Below, piece after piece: positions 9,562 through 19,477 of a stretch of 64,000 nt of DNA. Location of the stretch: the NCBI GenBank assembly GCA_031292075.1, contig JARLHW010000075.1, forward strand, positions 22,876 to 86,875. The letters are read 5' to 3'. A program made the translations under genes and the position numbers. Position 1 is the first letter of the stretch. Each line of letters opens with the position of its first letter. The notes under the pieces were generated by a model that saw only the letters and a program-made list of their open reading frames with translations, had not been told where the DNA came from and did not search any database. Origin of the DNA: Desulfosporosinus sp. (lineage in GTDB: Bacteria; Bacillota; Desulfitobacteriia; Desulfitobacteriales; Desulfitobacteriaceae).

Positions 9562-10737
9562 ATGGCTATGAGAACAGTAATTCAAAACGGTAAAATTGTT
9601 ATTCCCAAGGGTGTTATTGATGGCTCGATCCTGGTCGTTGATAATAATAATATTAGCCATATTATTGAAGACGAAAACTTTGTCCTGGTTCAAACCGATC
9701 AGCAAGAGGTCGAAATAATCGACGCAGACGGTTGTTATGTAATGCCGGGTCTAGTAGATTTCCACGGCGACATGTTGGAACGTGCTATTCAACCGCGAAA
9801 AAAAGTATTCTTGCCGTTAAACTTGGCCTTATATTCCACACAGGCTCAGTTTTTGGCAGCTGGAATAACAACAATTTTTCACCCAGTAGCCTTTGCCGGT
9901 GAACCGGGCTTAAGATCAAATGAAATGGGGAACGAAATTGTCCGGGAAATAGCCCGGTTCCGGAAAAATGAAACTTCAATGCTACGCCATTTTATCCATG
10001 TGCGGTGTGAATTATTTAATAAAGCGGGTTTAAATACTATTGGTCCTCTTATTGAGGAAGGGTTAGCAGACCTTTTTTCAATTATGGATCATTCACCACG
10101 GTATTCAAGTTTTAAGTCGTACGTTGAATATAAGAATTACGTCGAGAAAAACAGTACCTTCACAGCTGAAGAACTGGAAGCTTATGCTCAGATGCAATGG
10201 GAAATGCCTGAGGAAGTTGATTCAGAGGTCATAGAAAAACTCATGGGGCTTGTGGCAAAGTATAATATTCCCTTTGCTACCCATGATGATGACAGCCCTC
10301 TGAGGGTGGATACTTTTCGACCAAGAGGAGCGTCAATAAGCGAGTTTCCCCTTAATGAAGCTACAGCAAGATACGCGCTCGAAAATAATATGTATGTAGT
10401 TGTTGGCGCGCCGAATCTCTTGCGTAACAAATCGCATTCTGACAATCTTTCGGCACGCACGGCAATCATGAATGGCTTGGCCAATATTATTTGTTCGGAT
10501 TACTATTGCTTTGCACTTTTAGCGTCGGTATTTATTCTATTCGAAGAAGGTATGCTCCTTCATGAAGCGGTGTCCTATGCGTCGCTCTACCCTGCTAGGG
10601 CAAGCGGTCTAGCAGATAGGATTGGTTCACTAGAAGAAGGTAAAGCAGCCGACCTAATACTGGTTCGTCATACTCAGGGGAAGATTCCCATTGTAGAAAA
10701 AGCCATGGTAGCAGGTAGATGGACGTTTAGCAAGTGA
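9562..10737 (+). CDS. phnM: PhnM-family amidohydrolase, copy 3 (divergent)
   Basis: GLVDFHGD, MDHSPRYSSF (no PGQGQ), ATHDDDS, CSDYYCFA. Confidence 0.85.
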   Translation: MAMRTVIQNGKIVIPKGVIDGSILVVDNNNISHIIEDENFVLVQTDQQEVEIIDADGCYVMPGLVDFHGDMLERAIQPRKKVFLPLNLALYSTQAQFLAAGITTIFHPVAFAGEPGLRSNEMGNEIVREIARFRKNETSMLRHFIHVRCELFNKAGLNTIGPLIEEGLADLFSIMDHSPRYSSFKSYVEYKNYVEKNSTFTAEELEAYAQMQWEMPEEVDSEVIEKLMGLVAKYNIPFATHDDDSPLRVDTFRPRGASISEFPLNEATARYALENNMYVVVGAPNLLRNKSHSDNLSARTAIMNGLANIICSDYYCFALLASVFILFEEGMLLHEAVSYASLYPARASGLADRIGSLEEGKAADLILVRHTQGKIPIVEKAMVAGRWTFSK

Positions 10738-10754
10738 TAGGTGGTTTAAAATAT

Positions 10755-10808
10755 TTAACAGTTAGTTAACATTCCGTACATTCAGACTTTACATACAAAT
10801 ATTATTAT
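10755..10808 (+). promoter_or_regulatory. Candidate Pho box plus -10 upstream of the response regulator
   Basis: TTAACA-N5-TTAACA-N5-TACATT-N5-TTTACA, 9 nt, TATTAT. Confidence 0.7.
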
Positions 10809-10880
10809 ATAGGGTAGTTGGTCTTCGTCTATAAGGTATAAAACAAGTAAAGGAGGGCCTATATTGGAGGGAGTTATAGT

Positions 10881-11567
10881 GTGGCCAAAATTTTACTTAT
10901 TGAGGACGACATGCAAATTCAAGAACTTGTTTGGTATAGCCTAGAAAAAGAAGGGTTTACTGTTATATCCGCCTCGGACGGTGAGCAAGGCTTAGAACTT
11001 GTCAGGAGAGAGAAACCAGACCTTATAATCCTGGATCTAACGTTGCCTGTGATCGATGGCTTTGATGTGTGTAAACAACTACGGGCCCAAAAGGACACGG
11101 CAACCATCCCAATCATCATTTTAAGTGCCCGCATCGATGTGGCAGATAAAGTAATCGGGCTTGAGCTAGGAGCTGATGATTACATAACTAAGCCTTTTAG
11201 TCCTAGAGAATTATCTGCCAGAATTAAGGCTAGATTGAGAGAAGGACAACGGAAAAATGAACAATCAAACGAACCTTTAAGGTGGGGGCCCTTAGAGATA
11301 GTTCAAGAAAGTTACATTGCTACACTAGAAGCTAAGCCTTTGAACTTAACGGTGAAAGAATTCGAATTGTTAGTACTCTTTGTAGCTAACCCTTACCAGG
11401 TGTTTAGCCGTGAATACCTAATACAGAAGGTTTGGGGCTACCTTTCCAACACGGATAGCAGAACGTTGGATGTTCATATCAGCCATTTGCGCAATAAGCT
11501 AAAAGCTCTAGGGCCAGTCCTTGATGCGGTAAGGGGAGTGGGATACCTTTTTGCTCGCCGGGAATAA
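10881..11567 (+). CDS. OmpR/PhoB-family response regulator
   Basis: Receiver domain ([21 protein letters not shown]) and winged-helix output ([31 protein letters not shown]...[13 protein letters not shown]); GTG start. Confidence 0.92.
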   Translation: MAKILLIEDDMQIQELVWYSLEKEGFTVISASDGEQGLELVRREKPDLIILDLTLPVIDGFDVCKQLRAQKDTATIPIIILSARIDVADKVIGLELGADDYITKPFSPRELSARIKARLREGQRKNEQSNEPLRWGPLEIVQESYIATLEAKPLNLTVKEFELLVLFVANPYQVFSREYLIQKVWGYLSNTDSRTLDVHISHLRNKLKALGPVLDAVRGVGYLFARRE

Positions 11568-11637
11568 CGATGGGCAATTTAACTGCAGCACTTCAGTGCA
11601 ACTTTGGTTTTTAAGAAGTAAAATGGAGGTAAATAGC

Positions 11638-13590
11638 TTGTCACGTTTCCACAAAAAAATGTCTCAATTAGGTAATTTGATCAAAGCTAAGATGAAAGTC
11701 AACAGTATAAAGCGAATACGCAACTTGAGAATGCCCAAATTTGGATATTTAACTAAGTCAAAGTGGATTGTGAACAGTTTAAACGGAATACGCAACTTAA
11801 AAGTGCCTAAATCAGGATATTTAACTATGCCTAAATGGATTGGGGACAGTTTAAAGAAATTTCACGACTTGAAAATAGCTTTTAAGATTATATCGTTAGT
11901 ACTTTTTATTGCAATTTTCATGGGGGGAATCGGTTACACAGGATATGTTTTCTACCAAAAACAGAATTCTTCTATTAATAAGATGTTTAATAGTTCCTTA
12001 TTAGCGGTTAACCTGCTTAACGAAGGCAACGCCAACATTAGATCGACTGAAGCCTTGTCCATGGAGCTGCTTCTGGCACCTATCGAGAAAATGCGAGAAT
12101 TAACGATCACGAATATGATTAATAAAAACGATAAAGATATTGATGCCTCGCTTAAAGCCTATGCCTCCGTTGCTCAGAGTTCTTTTGAAACAACGCGCTT
12201 GTCACAATTAAAACAAGCTATTACCAGCTATAGGACAGCAAGGCAGAAGGCCTTCGATATTGCTGATCAAAACCTCTATGATCCAGTCGTTAAAAAAGAT
12301 GCCTATTACAGCTATTCAGATAACGCCTTAGGATCAATTGATACGATACATATAATACTGACCGATCTTATTGCTTATAACAATAAAGAAGCAGCTCAAG
12401 TCATTACTCAGAACAATCAAAAGTTTCTGCAGGTCAGCAAAATCTTATTAATTCTCCCGTGGCTGGCAGTTATTCTAGCCCTTATTTTAGGCATATTTTT
12501 AGCACGCCTCATTGCCAAGCCTTTGCAAGCCATGATTAAAAGTGTGCAGCAAGTGGCGAGCGGGAATCTCACCATTGAAGTGCAAAAACAATATTATTCA
12601 TCGAACGATGAGACAGGACAATTGGCGGATGCATTCAATATCATGACCACTAACTTGCGTCAGCTTGTAGGCGAAGTTTCGCGATCCAGTCGGTTAGTTA
12701 CAAAATCATCCGAAAAACTTCAAGCTAACACAACCCAAAACTCAAATGCGGCAGAAGAAATTGTAGCGACTATGGCGGCAGCTGCCTCTGATACTGAAAA
12801 GCAAGTGATTACCATCAATGACGCCTCCGTTGCCATCCAACAGGTATCAGCGAGTGCTCAGCAAATCGCGGCTACTAGCAGTCTCGTTGCCGATCTTACG
12901 GATAAAACAACGATCACAACCAGACACGGTCAGCAAGTGATCGATAAGGCTGTCGCCCAGATGTCCGTCATAGGCGAAAGAACGGAGCAGATCCAGAAAT
13001 CTATTGATAATCTTACTTTGAGTAATGAGCAAATACGCGATATTATTAAATTCATTAGTGGTATTGCCGCGCAAACCAACTTATTGGCTCTCAATGCTGC
13101 GATCGAAGCCGCACGCGCAGGAGAACATGGACGCAGTTTTACAGTGGTTGCCGCCGAAGTACGTAAACTAGCTGAACAGTCTCATGAAGCCTCCCAGCAG
13201 ATTAGTACCTTAATCCTGAAGAATCATGATAATATTAACTCCGCCGTATCGGCCATGAACGCTGCTTCAAACGATGTTCAGGAAGGAATTAAGGTTGTCG
13301 AGATAGCAGGCCAAGCATTTGCAACAAACTCTGAACATATGGAAGAGGTTTCAACACAAGTTAGGGAAATATCCTCTTCAATTCAGCAAGTTGCACTAGG
13401 TAATCAACAGATCGTCGACTCTATCTACAGTATCAGCAGTTTTAGCCAGGTTACAGCAGAACGTGTACAATCTGTGACTAACACCATTGGGGAACAAGCA
13501 ACTACTTTAAGCCTTATGGCAGAGGAAAGTCAAGACTTAACTATCATTGCCCAAGAACTACTAACAGCAATACAAGAATTTAGAGTGTAA
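11638..13590 (+). CDS. Methyl-accepting chemotaxis protein with N-terminal 24-aa repeats
   Basis: Two TM segments, HAMP-like linker, MCP hairpin [40 protein letters not shown] start with RBS ggaggt. Confidence 0.92.
   Translation: MSRFHKKMSQLGNLIKAKMKVNSIKRIRNLRMPKFGYLTKSKWIVNSLNGIRNLKVPKSGYLTMPKWIGDSLKKFHDLKIAFKIISLVLFIAIFMGGIGYTGYVFYQKQNSSINKMFNSSLLAVNLLNEGNANIRSTEALSMELLLAPIEKMRELTITNMINKNDKDIDASLKAYASVAQSSFETTRLSQLKQAITSYRTARQKAFDIADQNLYDPVVKKDAYYSYSDNALGSIDTIHIILTDLIAYNNKEAAQVITQNNQKFLQVSKILLILPWLAVILALILGIFLARLIAKPLQAMIKSVQQVASGNLTIEVQKQYYSSNDETGQLADAFNIMTTNLRQLVGEVSRSSRLVTKSSEKLQANTTQNSNAAEEIVATMAAAASDTEKQVITINDASVAIQQVSASAQQIAATSSLVADLTDKTTITTRHGQQVIDKAVAQMSVIGERTEQIQKSIDNLTLSNEQIRDIIKFISGIAAQTNLLALNAAIEAARAGEHGRSFTVVAAEVRKLAEQSHEASQQISTLILKNHDNINSAVSAMNAASNDVQEGIKVVEIAGQAFATNSEHMEEVSTQVREISSSIQQVALGNQQIVDSIYSISSFSQVTAERVQSVTNTIGEQATTLSLMAEESQDLTIIAQELLTAIQEFRV
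11671..11886 (+). repeat. Three tandem 72-bp (24-codon) repeats inside the MCP N-terminus
   Basis: [24 protein letters not shown] / [24 protein letters not shown] / [24 protein letters not shown]. Confidence 0.85.
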
Positions 13591-13596
13591 TGAGAG

Positions 13597-13645
13597 CAAC
13601 AACAAGGGTGACCCAAAAGTAAATTTGGGTCACCCTTGTTGTTGG
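13597..13645. terminator. Bidirectional terminator between MCP and phoU
   Basis: CAACAACAAGGGTGACCCAAA / TTTGGGTCACCCTTGTTGTTG near-perfect long hairpin between convergent genes. Confidence 0.8.
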
Positions 13646-13669
13646 TAAGTCTTTGGTAATCTAAGTCAG

Positions 13670-14329
13670 TTATGAATTCAGGTCAGTTCTTTTCCCTGTC
13701 GCGATATAGACTATTTCTTCCCCGATGTTGGTACAATAGTCTCCCATACGTTCGAGAAACCGTCCAACAAGAATTAAGTAAGTAGCTTGGTTCATCATTT
13801 TAGGGTCTTCAAGCAAAAGGAGGAGGAGATCTTGAAAAATTTGCCCATACAAATGATCGATCTCTTCATCCATTAAGGACATCTCTCGGGCCATTTCGGC
13901 ATCAACTTGTACATAAGCAGCGAGGCCGTTGATAATCATTTCGCTTACAAGTTTCCCCATACGAGGAATATCAATCAGAGGTTTAATGAGCTTAGCATTA
14001 CCGATCCGAAGGGTCACCTTGGCAATATCTGCTGCCAGATCCCCAATCCGCTCTAAGTGCATGGCGATTTTAAAGCACGCTACAATTTTACGTAAGTCAT
14101 TAGCCAACGGCTGCTGCATTGCAAGCAGTAGGATACTTTTCTCCTCTATTTCTGTCTGTAGATCATTGATGTTGAGATCCCCGGTAATCACCTTGTTAGC
14201 CAGTTCCATATCTTGTTTGCCTAGAGAATCAATGGCCATAATGACCCTTTCTTGTACCATCATCCCCATAATTGAAATTTTCTTACTGAGTTCTGTCATG
14301 TCCTGATGAAATACTTGCCTTGTGGGCAT
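13670..14329 (-). CDS. phoU: Phosphate transport system regulator PhoU
   Basis: PhoU-type helical repeats (LERIGDLAADIAKVTLRI, FLERMGDYCTNIGEEI), adjacent to pstB. Confidence 0.93.
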   Translation of the reverse strand: MPTRQVFHQDMTELSKKISIMGMMVQERVIMAIDSLGKQDMELANKVITGDLNINDLQTEIEEKSILLLAMQQPLANDLRKIVACFKIAMHLERIGDLAADIAKVTLRIGNAKLIKPLIDIPRMGKLVSEMIINGLAAYVQVDAEMAREMSLMDEEIDHLYGQIFQDLLLLLLEDPKMMNQATYLILVGRFLERMGDYCTNIGEEIVYIATGKRTDLNS

Positions 14330-14354
14330 TGGCTTCCCCCCTGTCTTAAATAGC

Positions 14355-15107
14355 TTATCCGAAACGTCCGGTAATGTAATCTTCTGTACGTTTGTCTCTT
14401 GGATTTGTAAAGATTTCTGAAGTAGGGCCGTGCTCTACTAAATCCCCATTGAGAAAAAATGCAGTTGAGTCGGCTATACGAGCGGCCTGCTGCATATTAT
14501 GCGTAACGATTACGATGGTAAATTGATTTTTTAGTTCTGTAATTAACTCTTCGATGTGCATTGTGGCTATCGGGTCTAAAGCTGAGGCAGGTTCATCCAT
14601 TAATAAAACAGAAGGCTCGACAGCTAAAGCACGTGCTATACAAAGACGCTGTTGCTGCCCCCCCGATAAACCCATGCCTGAATGGTGCAGTCTTTCACTA
14701 ACTTCGTCCCAAAGAGCGGACATACGAAGGCTTTTTTCTGCTATCTGGCGAAGCTTTTCTTTGTTACGTACCCCATTCAACTTTAAGCCGGCAACAACAT
14801 TATCAAAGATGCTCATAGACGGAAAGGGGTTGGCTTTTTGAAATACCATACCAATGTGTCGACGCAATTCTACTTGATTTTGAGCAAATATGTCCGCTCC
14901 GTCAAGCAGTATCTGACCTTTGGTTTTAGCTCCAGGCAGGGTTTCGTGCATACGATTTAGACAGCGTACAAAGGTTGACTTGCCGCAACCCGAAGGGCCA
15001 ATAATGGCCGTCACATGATTTGCCGGAATCTCCATATCGATTCCTTTGAGAGTTTTTTGTGAGCCATACCAGGCCTCCAAGTTTTTAACACTTAGACTTT
15101 GTCCCAT
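14355..15107 (-). CDS. pstB: Phosphate ABC transporter ATP-binding protein PstB
   Basis: [45 protein letters not shown]. Confidence 0.95.
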   Translation of the reverse strand: MGQSLSVKNLEAWYGSQKTLKGIDMEIPANHVTAIIGPSGCGKSTFVRCLNRMHETLPGAKTKGQILLDGADIFAQNQVELRRHIGMVFQKANPFPSMSIFDNVVAGLKLNGVRNKEKLRQIAEKSLRMSALWDEVSERLHHSGMGLSGGQQQRLCIARALAVEPSVLLMDEPASALDPIATMHIEELITELKNQFTIVIVTHNMQQAARIADSTAFFLNGDLVEHGPTSEIFTNPRDKRTEDYITGRFG

Positions 15108-15122
15108 AAAATGTCCTCCCTA

Positions 15123-15959
15123 TTATTTTTGCCGTCCTTTAAAGACAAAACGTGTACCTAAGTTTAAGATCATTACTATCATTAGTAATACTAAAGCGCC
15201 TGCCCAAGCTTGTCGATGCCAGTCTGTGTAAGGGGAAACAGCGTAATCATAGATTTGTACTGGCAAAGAAGCGATGGGCTCATTTAAAGAATGGGCCCAA
15301 TATCTATTTCCCAAAGCAGTAAACAAGAGGGGAGCTGTTTCGCCAGATACTCTGGCCACAGCCAGCATGATTCCAGTGATAATTCCTCTGGCAGAAGCCG
15401 GCACAACAATCCAAAGAACTATTCGCCATTTAGGAACACCCAAGGCGAGGCCGGCTTCTCGCACCGAATGGGGGACTAACTTGAGCATTTCTTCCGTAGA
15501 GCGGACGACAACCGGAATCATAATAATACCTAAGGCAATGCCTGCTGCCCAGGCAGAGAAATGTTTCATGGGGACAACAATAGCAGTATAGACAACGATA
15601 CCGATAATAATTGATGGGACCCCAGTTAAAACATCCGTGGTAAAGCGAACAATAGTACTAAACCAACTGGTACGGTCATACTCCACCAAGTAGATGGCAG
15701 CCAAAAATCCGACAGGTATCCCCATCAAACAGGCGATAAAGATCAGGATTAAGGTTCCAACGATGGCATTGGCCATCCCCCCACCCTGTACACCAATACC
15801 CCCAGGTAATTGCACAAAGAAATCCCAGTTCAGAGCGCCAATGCCATTGAAGAGTACATATCCTAGTACTGCAAATAAAGGCGCAAGGGAAAGTACCGCA
15901 GATAAGATGAAAATCCCCATCATACCGGAATTAACGTTTTTACGCCACGACTCAATCAA
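15123..15959 (-). CDS. pstA: Phosphate ABC transporter permease PstA
   Basis: Multi-TM permease, GVPSIIIGIVVYTAIV, ARVSGETAPLLFTALGNRYW. Confidence 0.93.
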   Translation of the reverse strand: MIESWRKNVNSGMMGIFILSAVLSLAPLFAVLGYVLFNGIGALNWDFFVQLPGGIGVQGGGMANAIVGTLILIFIACLMGIPVGFLAAIYLVEYDRTSWFSTIVRFTTDVLTGVPSIIIGIVVYTAIVVPMKHFSAWAAGIALGIIMIPVVVRSTEEMLKLVPHSVREAGLALGVPKWRIVLWIVVPASARGIITGIMLAVARVSGETAPLLFTALGNRYWAHSLNEPIASLPVQIYDYAVSPYTDWHRQAWAGALVLLMIVMILNLGTRFVFKGRQK

Positions 15960-16903
15960 TTAACATGACCACCTTTCGGTCCTCGCGCTACTGACCATAC
16001 TAGTAAGCGGGCCAAGGCATTGAGTAATAAGGTAATTCCGAACAGAATAAGTCCCACTTCAACTAATGCACTTAAATACAGATCGTAGGTAGCCTCCGTA
16101 AACTCATTGGCTAGCACACTGGCCATCGAATAAGCTGGTGAAAATAGAGAGGGTAAGATTTCCGGGCGATTACCGATTACCATCGTTACAGCCATTGTTT
16201 CTCCTAAAGCACGTCCCAGACCTAACATTATTCCTCCCAAGATCCCAGACTTGGCAAAAGGCAAAACCGCAATCCGGATCATCTCCCATTTAGTCGCTCC
16301 CAAAGCTAAAGCGGCCTCCCTTTGAGCGACAGGGACAGTGGCCATAACTTCACGGGAAATTGCCGCCACCGTGGGTAAAATCATGACGGCCAAAATCAAT
16401 CCGCCTGCCAGCATATCCAGACCAGCGGGATTCCCTTTGAAAAGAGGAATAAAGCCAAGCCATTTGCTCAGCCATGGCTCAATATGGTTCCGCAAAAGAG
16501 GAGCAAGAACAAATATTCCCCAAAGTCCGTACACTACGCTCGGAATGGCGGCCAGCAATTCTACCAGAAAAGAAACCGTCACCTTGACTTTGGCAGCGGC
16601 AATTTCATTGAGAAATATTGCTACCCCTACACCGATCAGACCGGCAAGTACTAAGGCGATGAGTGAGGTGACCAGAGTACCATAAATAAAAGTAAGTGCG
16701 CCAAATTGCTCTTTAACGGGGTCCCAGATCTTATTAGTGATAAAGGCAGGACCGAATTTGGCAATACTTGCCCCCGCAGATCTGAACATGGATATTCCAA
16801 TCCAAGCCATGATCCCAATCAATGAGAAGGCCATTAAAAAAGAAGCATTGCGTAAAACTAGATCACCGCGAGATATTTTACCAATTTTCGTACTACTTGA
16901 CAT
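15956..16903 (-). CDS. pstC: Phosphate ABC transporter permease PstC
   Basis: ELLAAIPSVVYGLWGIFVL, LGRALGETMAVTMVIGN; ATG at 16903 with AAGGAG RBS. Confidence 0.93.
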   Translation of the reverse strand: MSSSTKIGKISRGDLVLRNASFLMAFSLIGIMAWIGISMFRSAGASIAKFGPAFITNKIWDPVKEQFGALTFIYGTLVTSLIALVLAGLIGVGVAIFLNEIAAAKVKVTVSFLVELLAAIPSVVYGLWGIFVLAPLLRNHIEPWLSKWLGFIPLFKGNPAGLDMLAGGLILAVMILPTVAAISREVMATVPVAQREAALALGATKWEMIRIAVLPFAKSGILGGIMLGLGRALGETMAVTMVIGNRPEILPSLFSPAYSMASVLANEFTEATYDLYLSALVEVGLILFGITLLLNALARLLVWSVARGPKGGHVN

Positions 16904-17007
16904 CACTTTCTTCTCCTTTGTCAAAATAACAAGGGAAAGCTCAGCATACGCTGAGCCTTACCTTTGTTCAGTAACTCATTATGAAGAGATTACTTGTTTA
17001 TTCTATT

Positions 17008-18123
17008 TTATTTAAGGAGAGGTTGTCCTTGATAAGTGACGGTTTTCAGTAAAGCTTCCTCTCTAGTTACGAGATTAGCAGGCAGTGGGCAATAATCCAA
17101 AGATCCGCCTAAACTTTGCCCATCATGAATTGCATAGTCTAGGAAATTAACCGTGTCCAACCCTTTATCTTTATCAGTTTGTTGTTGATACACTAATGCC
17201 CAAGTAAATCCACAAATCGGGTAAGCAGTTGCTCCGGGAGCATTAACAATGGAAACCCTCATATCATCTGGAATTTTTGCTGCACCAGCTGCTACACTGG
17301 CTCCATCTGCGCTGGGTAATACCCATTTCCCATCTTTGTTTTGTAAGGTAGCATAGCTCAATTTGTTCTGAAGGGCATAAGCTAATTCAACATATCCGAT
17401 GGCACCAGGGGTCTGAGAGACAATACCCGATACGCCCTCATTACCTTTGCCGCCTAAACCAACTGGCCAGTTAATAGATGTACCTGTGCCGACTTTTGTT
17501 TTCCAATCAGGACTGACATTACTGAGATAATCAGAAAAAATGTAAGTTGTTCCACTACCGTCTGAACGGTGAGCCACAGTTATAGCAGTATCCGGTAAGG
17601 TGACACCAGCGTTATCAGCAACCAGTTTTGGATCATTCCACTTCGTTATTTTCCCTAAGAAAATGTCAGCAAGATTTGCAGGACTCAACTTCAGTTCTTT
17701 AGGACCATTAGGCAAATTATAAGAAACCGCCTCAGCGCCTAGTGCAGCAGGAATATGCAAAATAGGACCACCTTTGGCTGCTTTCAGTTGATCATCTGAC
17801 ATAGGACCATCAGTAGCTCCAAAGTCGATTGTTTGTTCAGAAATTTGTTTGATACCTGCACCGCTACCCACGGATTGATAATTGATCGTCAATTGAGGAT
17901 ACTTGCCGTGATACTTGTCAATCATTTGGATCATCAGTGGATTAATAAACGAACTTCCGGCCCCGGTTAAAGTTACAGTGCTTGAACTTGGCGCGTTGCC
18001 CTGGGTAGCTGTTGGTGCTGGGGTGGTCGGAGCGGCCGGTGCTTGAGTACCGCACCCAGCAAGCGCCAATGCCAACACTCCTGCTATGATTCCTGAGGCA
18101 ATTTTACTTTTTCTTATAATCAC
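17008..18123 (-). CDS. pstS: Phosphate ABC transporter substrate-binding lipoprotein PstS
   Basis: Lipobox LALAGC; TGAGSSFINPLM, SVGSGAGIKQI, RSDGSGTTYIFSDYL. Confidence 0.95.
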   Translation of the reverse strand: MIIRKSKIASGIIAGVLALALAGCGTQAPAAPTTPAPTATQGNAPSSSTVTLTGAGSSFINPLMIQMIDKYHGKYPQLTINYQSVGSGAGIKQISEQTIDFGATDGPMSDDQLKAAKGGPILHIPAALGAEAVSYNLPNGPKELKLSPANLADIFLGKITKWNDPKLVADNAGVTLPDTAITVAHRSDGSGTTYIFSDYLSNVSPDWKTKVGTGTSINWPVGLGGKGNEGVSGIVSQTPGAIGYVELAYALQNKLSYATLQNKDGKWVLPSADGASVAAGAAKIPDDMRVSIVNAPGATAYPICGFTWALVYQQQTDKDKGLDTVNFLDYAIHDGQSLGGSLDYCPLPANLVTREEALLKTVTYQGQPLLK

Positions 18124-18165
18124 TATGTACTTCCTCCTCGATTATTTATTGCTTGAAACATGTTG

Positions 18166-18219
18166 ATTATATAATTGTTTTGTTAAATCTCAATGTTCTT
18201 TATGTTAAGGGAAGGTTAA
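18166..18219 (-). promoter_or_regulatory. Candidate Pho box plus -10 upstream of pstS
   Basis: Minus strand: TTAACC-N5-TTAACA-N5-AACATT-N5-TTAACA, 9 nt, TATAAT. Confidence 0.75.
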
Positions 18220-18303
18220 ATTTGAAATACACATATAATTATTGTTAGGCATAACATGCAGATAGATACTTATCGCAATAAAAATGAGAGAGGAGGGCTT
18301 AAG

Positions 18304-18963
18304 ATGCCGACTCGCCATAGATTTGATAATGACTTGGAGGAATTACGTTTAAATATTTTAGCCCTAGGGAAAATGGTAGACCAACGAATCGGTCAAGCTG
18401 CCCAGTCACTGATCATGCAAGATCTAGAATTAGCCAATACCGTCGTAGTGGGGGATCTAGTGGTCAACGACCTGCAAGCCATCATTGAAGAGAAATGTAT
18501 CCTTTTAATAGCTACCCAGCAGCCTTTTGCTCTCGATTTGCGCAAGGTTGTAGCAGGTTTTAAAATCTCCATTTATTTAGAAAGAATGGGTGACTTGTCA
18601 GTTGATTTGGCCAAGTTAACCCTAAGAATTGGGCAAGAAAAATTGATTGAGTCGATAGCTGACATCCCGCGTATGAGTGCCTTAGTGCAGGAAATGATTC
18701 ACCTTGGGCTCAAAGCATATGTCCAAGAAGATTGTAAGGCTGCCGCAGAGATGGCTCTGCTGGATGATGAGATTGACCAAATATATTCTCGGGTTTTTGA
18801 AGAACTGCGGTTCGTTATGATGGCAGACCCCAAGAAGGTAACTCAAGCAAATTACCTACTCTTTGCCTGTCGCTTTCTGGAGCGCCTAGGGGACTACTGC
18901 ACAAATATTGCTGAAGAGATTGTTTATCTTGTCACTGGAAAGAGAAGAAATTTAAACGAATAG
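18304..18963 (+). CDS. phoU: Second PhoU-family protein, divergent from pstS
   Basis: LERMGDLSVDLAKLTLRI and FLERLGDYCTNIAEEIVYLVTGKR; ATG 18304 after aggaggg. Confidence 0.9.
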   Translation: MPTRHRFDNDLEELRLNILALGKMVDQRIGQAAQSLIMQDLELANTVVVGDLVVNDLQAIIEEKCILLIATQQPFALDLRKVVAGFKISIYLERMGDLSVDLAKLTLRIGQEKLIESIADIPRMSALVQEMIHLGLKAYVQEDCKAAAEMALLDDEIDQIYSRVFEELRFVMMADPKKVTQANYLLFACRFLERLGDYCTNIAEEIVYLVTGKRRNLNE

Positions 18964-19109
18964 TTAATTTGTAAGATTAATGCACTTTCTTGGACTCTAG
19001 AAAACCTAGTCGATAGTAATGAAGAAACTTGTGGAATACGATTTTCATAATTGGGAAAACTTTATTAAGTAGGTTAACAATAAATTTTGACTTGAAAGGA
19101 AGGATCGAT

Positions 19110-19235
19110 ATGGGTGCTCATAAGAAAGTTTCCAGACCAAAAGATCCCGCAACCATCAGAGACCCGCATTATACAGAGTTTGACATGCAAAAAGAGCGTA
19201 ATATTCAAAAACCATTACCCCGAAAAAATCCGTAA
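19110..19235 (+). CDS. Small hypothetical protein (41 aa)
   Basis: MGAHKKVSRPKDPATIRDPHYTEFDMQKERNIQKPLPRKNP; RBS ggaagg. Confidence 0.45.
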   Translation: MGAHKKVSRPKDPATIRDPHYTEFDMQKERNIQKPLPRKNP

Positions 19236-19284
19236 TATGAAGTGAGGTTCCCCCGTGCGGTTTGATAATAGTAATAATGGCTCT

Positions 19285-19320
19285 AAAACTTGCATGGCTT
19301 GCTTGCAAGTTTTTTTCTTT
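19285..19320 (+). terminator. Rho-independent terminator
   Basis: aaaacttgca...tgcaagttttttt hairpin plus T-tract. Confidence 0.75.
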
Positions 19321-19477
19321 TTAGGGAAATATAAACTGACAAGCAATATATTTTGTGTAAGTAAACATTTTAGAAGCAGGAATTTGTTTATTTGCACAGA
19401 ATAATGTTTATCATGAGCATTTTTAAATGCATTGTCCGGTTATAAGAGCCGGATTATTAAGAGGAGGTTTAAACCAA

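Noticed and set aside
14554-16685. Plus-strand ORFs opposite pstB/pstA/pstC (14554..14841, 15274..15591, 16338..16685)
   Set aside because: Antisense to well-supported pst genes, low-complexity composition, no RBS or family.
19060-19080. TTAACA near 19074 as a Pho box
   Set aside because: Only one hexamer; neighbours at 11-bp spacing do not match.
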